From positions 1 to 10,323 of the forward strand of contig JAEZKD010000205.1 in the NCBI GenBank assembly GCA_023415655.1: a DNA stretch of 10,323 bases, written 5' to 3'. The DNA is from Bacillota bacterium. GTDB lineage: Bacteria > Bacillota > Clostridia > Lachnospirales > Lachnospiraceae. Under the pieces are notes generated by a model, which was given only the letters and a program-made list of their open reading frames with translations, ran no database searches and was not told the DNA's origin. Below, piece by piece: positions 1 through 6,849 of the stretch (positions are counted from its first letter, which is position 1; each line of letters starts with the position of its first letter). The position numbers and the translations under genes are program-made.

Positions 1-560
1 CTGCGTCCACCAATCATACTACTCATAAAACACTGTCCAGAATAGCTATAACAGAGTGCTCCATGTACAAAGGCTTCAATCTCGACATCTGTTGTCTGAC
101 GAATTCGTTGAATTTCAGATATGGAAAGCTCTCTGGCTGGAACGATACGAGTCACTCCATACTTTTTAAGTTCATTTACCCCCTCTGCCATCGTAAGTGT
201 CATCTGCGTACTCGCATGGATTGGTAATTTGGGAAAATGTTCATGAATAAAGCGCATAGCACCTACATCCTGAACGATAACGGCATCCAATCCCTGAAGA
301 TAAAAGCGTTGTAGGTATTGGTACAACTCTTCCTTTAATTCTTCATTTTTTAACAATGTATTTACCGTCAGATATAGTTGCTTCCCTCGAAGATGAGTAT
401 AATCAATGGCTGATAATAGCATCTCCTCTTCTAAGTTGTTGGCATAAGCTCTTGCACCAAATTTAGTACCACCAATATATACAGCATCACACCCCGCATT
501 GATTGCAGCTTTCATTCCTTCCATAGAACCCGCGGGTGCGAGAATTTCAATTCGATTCAT
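1..560 (-). CDS. U32 family peptidase, N-terminal 186 codons (runs off left edge)
   Basis: Reading the minus strand from the ATG at 560 gives an open frame of 186 codons with no stop before the window edge, so the gene is partial here. It begins MNRIEILAPAGS, the usual start of U32 proteins. Residues 162-180 carry the family signature: E162, then G167, C170, G175, C177 and S180 in EAFVHGALCYSYSGQCFMS. U32 members include collagenase-like YrrN/YrrO and RlhA/TrhP-type proteins that act in 23S rRNA or tRNA hydroxylation; which subgroup this is cannot be settled from the N-terminus. The ribosome binding site AGGAG lies five bases before the ATG. zapA is 157 bases upstream on the same strand, a common neighbour in clostridia, so read-through from zapA is likely. 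Confidence 0.9.
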   Translation of the reverse strand, partial: MNRIEILAPAGSMEGMKAAINAGCDAVYIGGTKFGARAYANNLEEEMLLSAIDYTHLRGKQLYLTVNTLLKNEELKEELYQYLQRFYLQGLDAVIVQDVGAMRFIHEHFPKLPIHASTQMTLTMAEGVNELKKYGVTRIVPARELSISEIQRIRQTTDVEIEAFVHGALCYSYSGQCFMSSMIGGR

Positions 561-636
561 AACTTCTCCTAACTATCTTATTACTTTTTTATCATAAACT
601 AGGAAAGGCTATTACATAACTTAGATGGCAATTCCC

Positions 637-681
637 AGATACAATAGTTTGTTACCACGGTGGGAACAAACCATTGTATCT
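637..681 (-). repeat. 45-base near-perfect inverted repeat between zapA and the U32 gene
   Basis: Two 22-base arms flank a single central G. In minus-strand RNA 20 of 22 positions pair by Watson-Crick rules, one is G-U and one is a C-U mismatch. In plus-strand RNA the same two positions become A-C and A-G mismatches, so the structure fits minus-strand RNA better, which is the direction of zapA and the U32 gene. No T-run follows on either strand, so it does not look like a classical intrinsic terminator. It could be a stabilising or processing hairpin in a zapA-U32 transcript, or a small dispersed palindromic element. Confidence 0.75.
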
Positions 682-717
682 GATAATTAACATCAATCTT
701 ATGCAACAGCCCCTATC

Positions 718-1131
718 TTAACGATTTTTTCTACTCTCACTTAATTCTGTTTCCAGACGTATTATTTTTTTCTGTTCTTCGATGTTTTGCTCCTTTGCAG
801 CAGATAGTTCCTTTTCTAGCGCTTCTAGTTTTGTCTGTAATAGAATGATCTCATGCTTTAAATCAAAGATTTCTCCAGACTTAGTGTCATTGTCTGTCTC
901 TGCTGTTTGCATCTGCTTCTTTAGGTGAAAATAATCATCTGCCAGATTGATTTGTAATAATACATTCTTCATCTCGCTGTCTAGGTTTCGGTATAAGTCC
1001 TGCTTTTTCAACTCCGCATATTTATTATTAATGTAAGTAGCGACTTTCTGAAGATATTCTTCACTTTCGTAACCGCCTAAGGTATATCGTTTGTTATTAA
1101 TAATTACTTCAATATCCGTCCTCTTGTTCAT
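718..1131 (-). CDS. zapA: Cell division protein ZapA
   Basis: The 137-residue product matches the ZapA family. An N-terminal globular part (about 1-60) carries the typical INNKRYTLGGYESEEYLQKV stretch followed by VATYINNKYAEL. A leucine-, glutamate- and lysine-rich coiled coil follows to the C-terminus (about 65-137). ZapA binds FtsZ in the cytoplasm and promotes bundling and cross-linking of protofilaments in the Z-ring; its coiled coil drives dimerisation and tetramerisation. The start is supported by an AGAGGA ribosome binding site just upstream. The gene follows ruvB after 103 bases that contain a strong promoter of its own, and the U32 peptidase gene lies downstream. The length is within the range of clostridial ZapA proteins, which are longer than the Gram-negative ones. 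Confidence 0.88.
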   Translation of the reverse strand: MNKRTDIEVIINNKRYTLGGYESEEYLQKVATYINNKYAELKKQDLYRNLDSEMKNVLLQINLADDYFHLKKQMQTAETDNDTKSGEIFDLKHEIILLQTKLEALEKELSAAKEQNIEEQKKIIRLETELSESRKNR

Positions 1132-1198
1132 ACCGTCCTCTTTCCAAGGCTTAAATTTTAGCCTACCTAAGTTTAGATTTAATCAGAACTATGACTGT

Positions 1199-1227
1199 AT
1201 TATACGCATATTTGCTAGGCTTGACAA
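1199..1227 (-). promoter_or_regulatory. Sigma-A-type promoter for zapA
   Basis: On the minus strand TTGTCA (1222-1227, five of six consensus bases) is followed after exactly 17 bases by a perfect TATAAT (1199-1204). Transcription would start near 1192, giving a leader of about 60 bases before the zapA ATG. The -35 element starts only eight bases after the ruvB stop codon. An imperfect palindrome at 1147-1164, AGGC and GCCT around an AT core, lies in the predicted leader. Confidence 0.75.
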
Positions 1228-1234
1228 TAGGTTT

Positions 1235-2242
1235 TTAGAGATTTGTTTCCTCGTGTATCAGCCCCATATGTTGATATGCTAATTCCGTCACCATACGCCC
1301 CCGTGGTGTACGCATAATCAATCCATTCTGTACCAGATATGGTTCATAGACTTCCTCAATTGTACCAGAATCTTCTCCAATGGTCGTTGCAACAGCATCG
1401 ATACCAACTGGTCGTCCTGAGAATTTTTCAATCATGGTCAACAGTATCTGACGATCAATATGATCTAACCCTAATTTATCTACTTCAAGTACATCCAAGG
1501 CAAAGCTTGCTACATGCTCTGTAATCTTTCCATCGTATTTGACCTGGGCAAAATCACGAACTCTCTTTAACAACCGATTGGCTAGTCTTGGGGTCCCCCT
1601 CGAACGCCTTGCTAATTCAATTGCACCCTTTTCATCAATCTCCACATTCAGTACCATCGCAGAACGTGTAATGATCTCAGTCAATTCCTCCGTGGTATAG
1701 AATTCAAGTCGATTGACAACTCCGAAACGATCACGCAAAGGTGCTGTCAACATCCCTGCACGTGTCGTAGCACCAACAAGAGTAAATCGTGGTAAATCAA
1801 GTCGTATGGATTTGGCTGTCGCTCCTTTTCCTATTACAATATCAATCACGTAATCTTCCATGGCTGGATAAAGTAACTCCTCCACCTGTCGGTTCAAACG
1901 GTGAATCTCATCGATAAATAAAACATCCCCTTCTTGGAGATTATTTAAGATCGCTGCCATATCCCCTGGTTTCTCAATTGCAGGCCCAGCTGTTGTTTTT
2001 AGATTTACTCCCATCTCATTCGCAATAATTCCTGCGAGTGTTGTTTTACCAAGACCAGGAGGTCCAAAAAACAATACATGGTCTAAGGATTCTCTTCTTA
2101 GCTTTGCGGCTTCAATATAAACCTTTAGATTCTCTTTTGCCTTTGCCTGTCCAATATAATCTTTTAAAAGCTGTGGTCTAAGACTGGATTCAATCTTTAA
2201 GTCTTCTTCCATCAGCTCTGTACTAATCACTCTCTTCGCCAT
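1235..2242 (-). CDS. ruvB: Holliday junction branch migration ATPase RuvB
   Basis: The 335-residue protein has normal RuvB length and all expected AAA+ motifs: Walker A GPPGLGKTT (60-68), Walker B DEIH (111-114), sensor 1 GATTRAG (157-163) and the arginine-finger region LRDRFG (169-174). A winged-helix DNA-binding domain follows, with GRPVGIDAVATTIGEDSGTI and RTPRGR near the C-terminus. RuvB forms hexameric rings that drive ATP-powered branch migration of Holliday junctions tethered by RuvA. ruvA ends 22 bases upstream on the same strand, so the two are cotranscribed. No ruvC is present in the window; many Firmicutes use RecU for junction resolution instead. Confidence 0.98.
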   Translation of the reverse strand: MAKRVISTELMEEDLKIESSLRPQLLKDYIGQAKAKENLKVYIEAAKLRRESLDHVLFFGPPGLGKTTLAGIIANEMGVNLKTTAGPAIEKPGDMAAILNNLQEGDVLFIDEIHRLNRQVEELLYPAMEDYVIDIVIGKGATAKSIRLDLPRFTLVGATTRAGMLTAPLRDRFGVVNRLEFYTTEELTEIITRSAMVLNVEIDEKGAIELARRSRGTPRLANRLLKRVRDFAQVKYDGKITEHVASFALDVLEVDKLGLDHIDRQILLTMIEKFSGRPVGIDAVATTIGEDSGTIEEVYEPYLVQNGLIMRTPRGRMVTELAYQHMGLIHEETNL

Positions 2243-2264
2243 CTTATGCCAACCCTTACCCTAA

Positions 2265-2882
2265 CTAAACTCTTTTTAAACTAGCTTTAATCACATCTTC
2301 CGCCGTCATTCCAGAAACAATTGCTACTTGTTTCACTGCTTTGAGCGCTTCAGATGCTGAATATCCAAGTGCAACTAGTGCTTGAATCGCTTCTTCCCTC
2401 ACACCTTCGATTCCTTCTGGTTCTAATAAACTCATCTGACCTTCTTGTGCGCGCTCATAACTAGCTAGGAAGGCATCTTCTAGCTTAAATTTATCCTTTA
2501 ATTCAAGAATTAACTTACTTGCTGTTTTCGCACCAATTCCAGGTGCTTTGGCAATTGCCTTTGCATCGTCTGCTAGAACTGCAAATCGAAGCTCATCGGT
2601 GGTAATGGCTGACAAGATTCCAAGTGCCCCCTTAGGTCCGATGCCATTCACAGTAATTAGAAGACGAAATACTCTTAAATCCTCTTTTTTCGTAAAACCA
2701 AACAATGCAATTCCATCTTCCTTGACCTGAAGATACGTATACAATTTCACCTTACTTCCAACCGATGGTAACGTTCGAAACACCGTTTGAGGTACATTTA
2801 CTTCATACCCCATCCCATGATTATCAATTACCACATTGTTTTCACCAATTTCAGCCAATTCTCCACAAATAAAATTTATCAT
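2265..2882 (-). CDS. ruvA: Holliday junction DNA helicase subunit RuvA
   Basis: The 205-residue protein shows the three-domain RuvA layout. An OB-fold domain (about 1-62) begins MINFICGELAEIGENNVVID. Two helix-hairpin-helix motifs follow, around 71-90 (TVNGIGPKGALGIL) and 106-125 (APGIGAKTASKLILELKDK). A C-terminal domain III (about 160-205), with EEAIQALVALGYSASEAL, contacts RuvB. RuvA binds the four-way junction as a tetramer and recruits RuvB. Its ATG abuts the TAA of the upstream zinc-ribbon gene with no intervening base, which suggests translational coupling. Confidence 0.97.
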   Translation of the reverse strand: MINFICGELAEIGENNVVIDNHGMGYEVNVPQTVFRTLPSVGSKVKLYTYLQVKEDGIALFGFTKKEDLRVFRLLITVNGIGPKGALGILSAITTDELRFAVLADDAKAIAKAPGIGAKTASKLILELKDKFKLEDAFLASYERAQEGQMSLLEPEGIEGVREEAIQALVALGYSASEALKAVKQVAIVSGMTAEDVIKASLKRV

Positions 2883-3128
2883 TTAATCCTTACTCCATCT
2901 TCCCTTTACAATCGTTAATCTGCCTTCGTTCATGAATTGAAGCACCTCATAAACCTCAACATCTAAGCCTTCTGCAATCTGAAGTGCATTGCTGTTTGGG
3001 TATGCTACCAGATATTCCTTAATCTGATCAAACAATTGATCATCTTTCACTTTGCACATCTCACAAGTATATACTTTCATACGATGATAAAATATCTTAC
3101 GACAATGCTTGCACACATTCAAATGCAT
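2883..3128 (-). CDS. Small zinc-ribbon protein, YvyF/TIGR03826-like
   Basis: The 81-residue protein carries two CxxC pairs, CKHC at 6-9 and CEMC at 22-25, which look like a four-cysteine zinc-ribbon site. A short helical domain follows (about 30-75) with FDQIKEYLVAYPNSNALQIAEGLDVEVYEVLQF, resembling a helix-turn-helix. This layout resembles the small proteins annotated as flagellar operon protein TIGR03826 or YvyF in Firmicutes, where they lie near flgM. No flagellar gene is nearby, so a flagellar role is not supported by context. It is the first gene of the ruvAB transcription unit, preceded by its own promoter and an AAGGGG ribosome binding site eight bases before the ATG. A regulatory or nucleic-acid-binding role is inference. 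Confidence 0.8.
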   Translation of the reverse strand: MHLNVCKHCRKIFYHRMKVYTCEMCKVKDDQLFDQIKEYLVAYPNSNALQIAEGLDVEVYEVLQFMNEGRLTIVKGRWSKD

Positions 3129-3149
3129 ACCCTTTTCCCCTTTGTTTTT

Positions 3150-3178
3150 ATTATACTCGTATTACATTAAGGTGGCAA
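3150..3178 (-). promoter_or_regulatory. Promoter for the zinc-ribbon-ruvA-ruvB operon
   Basis: On the minus strand TTGCCA (3173-3178, five of six consensus bases) is followed after 17 bases by a perfect TATAAT (3150-3155). The -35 element lies inside the last codons of cls and the spacer spans the cls stop. Predicted transcription starts near 3143, leaving about 15 bases before the ATG at 3128, just enough for the AAGGGG ribosome binding site. The ruv group can therefore be expressed independently of cls. Confidence 0.72.
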
Positions 3179-4721
3179 ATAAATTCAAGATTTGCTGGAT
3201 GATCTTCTTATACCATGGGCGATTTTTCCACTCTTCATAAGTGACCTCATGACAAACCTCCATCGTTTTATCCAAATCCTCTTTTATTTTTGTAATTGTC
3301 GGTGCATGGCAAATAAACAATCCACATTCATAATGTAAATAAAAACTCCGATAGTCCATATTAATGGTACCAACTACACCACAGTCCTCGTTAATAATTG
3401 TTTTTGCATGGATAAATCCAGGTTCATATTCAAAAATACGAATACCAGCTTCTAATAACTTTCCATAGTTAAACTCTGTGACAAACTTTACCGTCTTTTT
3501 GTCTGGAATCTTTGGTGTAATGATACGAACATCGATTCCACTTCTTACTGCACTCGTCAAAACCTCCTGCATATCCTGTTCAATGACAAGATAAGGAGTG
3601 GTCACGTAAAGAAACTTCTTCGAATAATTGATTACTTGTTTATAGAAGCCTTCTATTGGATTGGCTGGATTATTCGCAGGTCCATCCGATATAACTTGGC
3701 AAAACACATCATTTTTCTGAAACTCCATCGTTGGACGATATGGATTGTAATCGATCAAAATTCCATCCGAGCAAACCTCCCACATCTGTAAGAAGGTAAC
3801 CGTTAATCCCCAAACCGCATCTCCAATCACACGTACTGCATTGTCCTTCCAGATACCAAAACGGTCCACTAGATTGACATACTCATCTGCAAGATTCATT
3901 CCACCGGTATATCCAATATTACCATCTACCACGATGATCTTTTGATGACTTCGATAATTCATGTAAAGCTTATCAGTATACTTATGAATCGGGTTAAATA
4001 CTCGAACCTGAAAGCCTTCCGATTCCAACATCTTACGAAAGCCCTTCCCAGTACGAAGTGTAGCTCCAAAATCATCGTACATAAATAATACTTCAATACC
4101 TTCGGCAATTTTCTTAATTAATAAGGAATGAATTCTATCCCATAAGACACCCTCTCCAATAATGAAGAAATTCATCATAATAAACTTTTCTGCTTTTTCA
4201 ATGTCGTGAATAATGGCATCAAACGTATCCTCACCCATTGGATAATACTTTACTTCATTGTTTTGAAAGAGTGGAAAATGAAATGACTCCAGATATTTTA
4301 CCATTCTTGATTTGGTAGGATATCGTTTTGTGAATTCATTCATTGTTTCTTCATTATAGCTATAGAAGGTATCTCCGTGACGTAACTTTTGCAAGACCTT
4401 CTTCTCAATCTTTTTCTTAGAATCTGCTTTCCCATACAAAACATACATAATATGTCCTGTTAAAGGTAAAATTAAGATAATACAAATCCAAGCAATCTTA
4501 TAAGATGGACTTCTACTATCATTTACAAGTCCAAGTATAATGAAAATACTTATGACCTCAATAACCGTATAAATATAAAGTGTATATCCCCGTAGCCAAA
4601 AGCTCAACAAAAAAATGGCTGCGAACTGCATCAATACGAGTCCAGCTACCATAGCACATCGTAAAAATCCACTTACATAGCTCTTCACTATCCCCTTCTT
4701 TTCTTTCCAATCAGTCCCCAT
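3162..4721 (-). CDS. cls: Cardiolipin synthase (phospholipase D family)
   Basis: The 519-residue protein has the bacterial cardiolipin synthase layout. There are two or three hydrophobic membrane segments near the N-terminus (about 19-43, 46-66, 75-96), with a conserved GHIMYVLYG end. Two phospholipase D domains follow, with HKD motifs HQKIIVVD (259-266) and HAKTIINED (438-446). It would join two phosphatidylglycerol molecules to make cardiolipin and glycerol at the cytoplasmic membrane. The second motif is slightly unusual: the HxKxxxxD position holds glutamate (E445), with aspartate only at the next residue. The flanking GTINMDYRSFYLHYECG block is fully typical. A GGAG ribosome binding site lies nine bases before the ATG. 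No terminator separates it from the ruv operon 33 bases downstream. Confidence 0.93.
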   Translation of the reverse strand: MGTDWKEKKGIVKSYVSGFLRCAMVAGLVLMQFAAIFLLSFWLRGYTLYIYTVIEVISIFIILGLVNDSRSPSYKIAWICIILILPLTGHIMYVLYGKADSKKKIEKKVLQKLRHGDTFYSYNEETMNEFTKRYPTKSRMVKYLESFHFPLFQNNEVKYYPMGEDTFDAIIHDIEKAEKFIMMNFFIIGEGVLWDRIHSLLIKKIAEGIEVLFMYDDFGATLRTGKGFRKMLESEGFQVRVFNPIHKYTDKLYMNYRSHQKIIVVDGNIGYTGGMNLADEYVNLVDRFGIWKDNAVRVIGDAVWGLTVTFLQMWEVCSDGILIDYNPYRPTMEFQKNDVFCQVISDGPANNPANPIEGFYKQVINYSKKFLYVTTPYLVIEQDMQEVLTSAVRSGIDVRIITPKIPDKKTVKFVTEFNYGKLLEAGIRIFEYEPGFIHAKTIINEDCGVVGTINMDYRSFYLHYECGLFICHAPTITKIKEDLDKTMEVCHEVTYEEWKNRPWYKKIIQQILNLFATLM

Positions 4722-4843
4722 ACGAATTAACTCCTATCCTATGTAAAATTTCATGTCCTACAAGGCATGCAAATTCTACTACTCCGACTCCCTAGGTCAT
4801 ATACAAATACTTTTATATTATATCATACCAATTGTGATTAATC

Positions 4844-4872
4844 ATTATAAACATATTAGAAAGCCATTGCAA
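4844..4872 (-). promoter_or_regulatory. Promoter for cls, sharing its -35 with the divergent promoter
   Basis: On the minus strand TTGCAA (4867-4872) is followed after 17 bases by a perfect TATAAT (4844-4849). Transcription would start near 4837, giving a leader of about 115 bases. The same palindromic TTGCAA serves the plus-strand promoter. A second minus-strand TATAAT at 4817-4822, with no convincing -35, is an alternative for cls. Confidence 0.5.
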
Positions 4873-4895
4873 CCAACCAATTCATTTGCTAGAAT
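4867..4895 (+). promoter_or_regulatory. Promoter for the YprB-like exonuclease gene
   Basis: TTGCAA (4867-4872) and TAGAAT (4890-4895, five of six consensus bases) are separated by exactly 17 bases. Transcription would start near 4902, about 22 bases before the ATG at 4924. This leaves room only for the ribosome binding site and supports 4924 as the real start. Confidence 0.6.
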
Positions 4896-4907
4896 GAGGT
4901 TACATGG

Positions 4908-4914
4908 AAAGGAG
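4908..4914 (+). promoter_or_regulatory. Ribosome binding site deciding the exonuclease start
   Basis: AAAGGAG lies nine bases before the ATG at 4924. The in-frame ATG at 4753 has no such site and lies upstream of the predicted promoter, so 4924 is preferred. Confidence 0.8.
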
Positions 4915-4923
4915 AGACCGATC

Positions 4924-6084
4924 ATGCAAATACGGGAGCATTCAATACCCTACCAATTATTTTATCCCATCACAGATCAGTATGTAAAGGAAGAAATCAT
5001 CTTTTTTGATATTGAAACCACAGGCTTTTCTGCGTCTTCTTCCTACCTCTATCTGATTGGTTGTGTCTACTATAAAGCTAAGTCTTATCACATGATTCAA
5101 TGGTTTTGCGATGGTATCGAGGATGAGAAAACCGTACTTACTAATTTCTTTACCTTTATAAAGGACTATCGCATGCTCGTTCACTACAATGGTTCTGGCT
5201 TTGACCTTCCTTACCTCACTCAAAAATGTAGTCAATATCAACTTCCATATAACTTCGAAACTATTGATAGTTTTGACATCTATAAAAAAATCATACCATA
5301 CAAAAAAATACTTCCAATTACCAATCTCAAACTCAAGACCGTGGAACGTTTCTTAAACCTCCCACGTAAAGATACGATGGATGGTGGACAATTAATACAA
5401 GTATATACTCAATATGTGGCTCTTCATGCACTCCAAAAGGTCAGAGGACAAGCCCCTTTGATTCAGATTCCAAAAGAATCTGGCTTACCTTCCATCCCAA
5501 TACAGGACGAACAAGAACTCCTACGTCTTCTATTGCTACACAACGAAGAAGATGTCACGGGACTTTTAACGGTTTGTAACATTCTAGCTTACACCGATTT
5601 GCTTTCTTGGAAGGTCAACGCTGAATTCGCAACCCAAACAAAAGACTCACTGATGATTCACATTCACCTAAAACAACCTCTTCCATCTAAGATTGAATTC
5701 ACACTACCTCTAACAGACCAAGCTGACAACCCACTCTTCATTCGCGTAAGTGCCAACGAATCGTCTGGCGTTGTGACAATACCAATCTTTCAAGGCGAGT
5801 TAAAATATTTCTTTGACAACTATAAGGACTATTATTATCTCCCAGTAGAAGATACCGCTGTCCATAAAAGTGTTGGAGAATATGTAGATAAGGAATATCG
5901 GCAGAATGCAAAACCTGCAACCTGCTATGTAAAAAAAGAAGGCGTATTTCTACCACAGAAGTTCAAAGCATTTACACCTTGCTTTTATGAGAATTATAAG
6001 GATAAACTATCTTTTTTCGAAATAAATGAGGATTTTCTTCAGGATACTGATAAATTGAAGACTTATCTGCAGAGTTTGACTTAA
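4924..6084 (+). CDS. YprB-like RNase H-fold (DEDD) exonuclease
   Basis: From the ATG at 4924 the product has 386 residues, MQIREHSIPYQ onward. The N-terminal half (about 24-215) is an RNase H-fold exonuclease domain with the DEDD motifs in order: FFDIETTGF (D29, E31), HYNGSGFDLPYL (D94) and HNEEDVTGL (H206, D210). This matches the RNase_H_2/YprB family of Firmicutes, for which 3'-5' exonuclease activity on nucleic acid is expected but the physiological substrate is not established. The C-terminal part (about 220-386) shows no motif I recognise. It is transcribed divergently from cls and ends 26 bases before a strong terminator, so it appears monocistronic. The open frame extends upstream to 4753, but promoter and ribosome binding site favour 4924. 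Confidence 0.85.
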   Translation: MQIREHSIPYQLFYPITDQYVKEEIIFFDIETTGFSASSSYLYLIGCVYYKAKSYHMIQWFCDGIEDEKTVLTNFFTFIKDYRMLVHYNGSGFDLPYLTQKCSQYQLPYNFETIDSFDIYKKIIPYKKILPITNLKLKTVERFLNLPRKDTMDGGQLIQVYTQYVALHALQKVRGQAPLIQIPKESGLPSIPIQDEQELLRLLLLHNEEDVTGLLTVCNILAYTDLLSWKVNAEFATQTKDSLMIHIHLKQPLPSKIEFTLPLTDQADNPLFIRVSANESSGVVTIPIFQGELKYFFDNYKDYYYLPVEDTAVHKSVGEYVDKEYRQNAKPATCYVKKEGVFLPQKFKAFTPCFYENYKDKLSFFEINEDFLQDTDKLKTYLQSLT

Positions 6085-6110
6085 CTCGACGGTATGAGAT
6101 TGATATGGGG

Positions 6111-6150
6111 AAGTTCCCTTAGTGATTATGAATGCTAAGGGAACTTTTTA
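6111..6150 (+). terminator. Intrinsic terminator of the exonuclease gene
   Basis: A perfect 12-base stem, AAGTTCCCTTAG pairing with CTAAGGGAACTT, closes a 12-base loop and runs into five T residues (6145-6149) on the plus strand. The minus strand has no T-run after the stem, so it acts only on the plus-strand gene. Confidence 0.85.
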
Positions 6151-6159
6151 TGTAATTAT

Positions 6160-6450
6160 ATGCTCTAGTTTAATGTAATAGATTCTCTACTTTAATGTAA
6201 TAGCATGATCTAGTTTAATGTAATAGATGCTCTAGTTTAATATAATAGATGCTCTACTTTAATGTAATAGATGCTCTACTTTAATGTAATAGCATGATCA
6301 CCTAGCTCACCTTAATGTATAGTATGAGCCACTTTAATATAACGGGATGATCACCTTAATGTATAAGCGTGAGCTTCTTTAATACAATAGGATGCCCTAC
6401 TTTAATGTAATAGCATGATCTACTTTAATGTAATAGCATGCTCTACTTTA
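6160..6450. repeat. Tandem array of a 22-23 bp unit, about 13 copies
   Basis: Twelve units and a truncated thirteenth follow one another without spacers. The core is CTACTTTAATGTAATAG, preceded by ATGCT, CATGAT or similar. Unit starts are 6160, 6182, 6204, 6227, 6249, 6271, 6293, 6323, 6345, 6368, 6391, 6414 and 6437. Units 5 and 6 are identical. Units 7-10 are the most diverged, and unit 7 carries an eight-base insertion (30 bases). The array fills the convergent space between the exonuclease terminator and the DUF3784-like gene. The unit length is not a multiple of three and there is no open frame. Function is unknown. Confidence 0.92.
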
Positions 6451-6504
6451 GGAATTAAATGCTTTCGACGAACAACCAACTAGTTAAAGTGTACCACTCA
6501 CCGA

Positions 6505-6831
6505 CTAAGATTTATTGATTTTTTCAATCAAAACTGACGAAACAATCGCATAAACTATTGCGAGTAATGAAAGCCCAATGGTAATTAAGACGAGCCACTC
6601 ATTGTGAATGATTGAATCGATCGCAATCACTAAAAAAATCCCACCTAGGATTGTAAAAACAATAGCAGATTGCCGATAATGTGGACTTTTGTTCATTGTA
6701 GCACGTTCCTCTTTGGAAGCATAAAGATAAGCGTTATTCAATAACATACCTTTTTCTTTGAATTGAGCATAGCTTATCAAAAAACATCCTGCTGATAACA
6801 AGAAAAGGAAGATTGAAATAATAAGCTCCAT
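6505..6831 (-). CDS. Small membrane protein, DUF3784-like
   Basis: The 108-residue product has three predicted membrane segments: about 2-21, 54-74 and 78-101. A cytoplasmic-looking loop between the first two contains LLNNAYLYASKEERATMNKS followed by PHYRQSAIVF. That loop resembles DUF3784 proteins, common small membrane proteins of Lachnospiraceae with no known function; the family call is from memory of the pattern. It starts 18 bases after the ribBA stop on the same strand, with a weak GGGGG ribosome binding site nine bases before the ATG, so it is probably cotranscribed with ribBA. Flavin transport is not suggested by its sequence: it is much smaller than known riboflavin transporters. 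Confidence 0.75.
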   Translation of the reverse strand: MELIISIFLFLLSAGCFLISYAQFKEKGMLLNNAYLYASKEERATMNKSPHYRQSAIVFTILGGIFLVIAIDSIIHNEWLVLITIGLSLLAIVYAIVSSVLIEKINKS

Positions 6832-6849
6832 GGTACTATACCCCCATTC

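Noticed and set aside
3156..3172. Similarity of the ruv promoter spacer CCTTAATGTAATACGAG to the 22-bp array unit
   Set aside because: The match is about a dozen AT-rich bases and part of it encodes the cls C-terminus, so chance is the simplest explanation.
4753..4923. 57-codon N-terminal extension of the exonuclease frame
   Set aside because: It has no ribosome binding site, begins upstream of the predicted promoter, and the AAAGGAG before 4924 gives a family-like start.
6480..6505. ACCGACTA near 6500 resembling the arms of the 54-bp array
   Set aside because: Only about eight bases match and the rest of the unit is absent.
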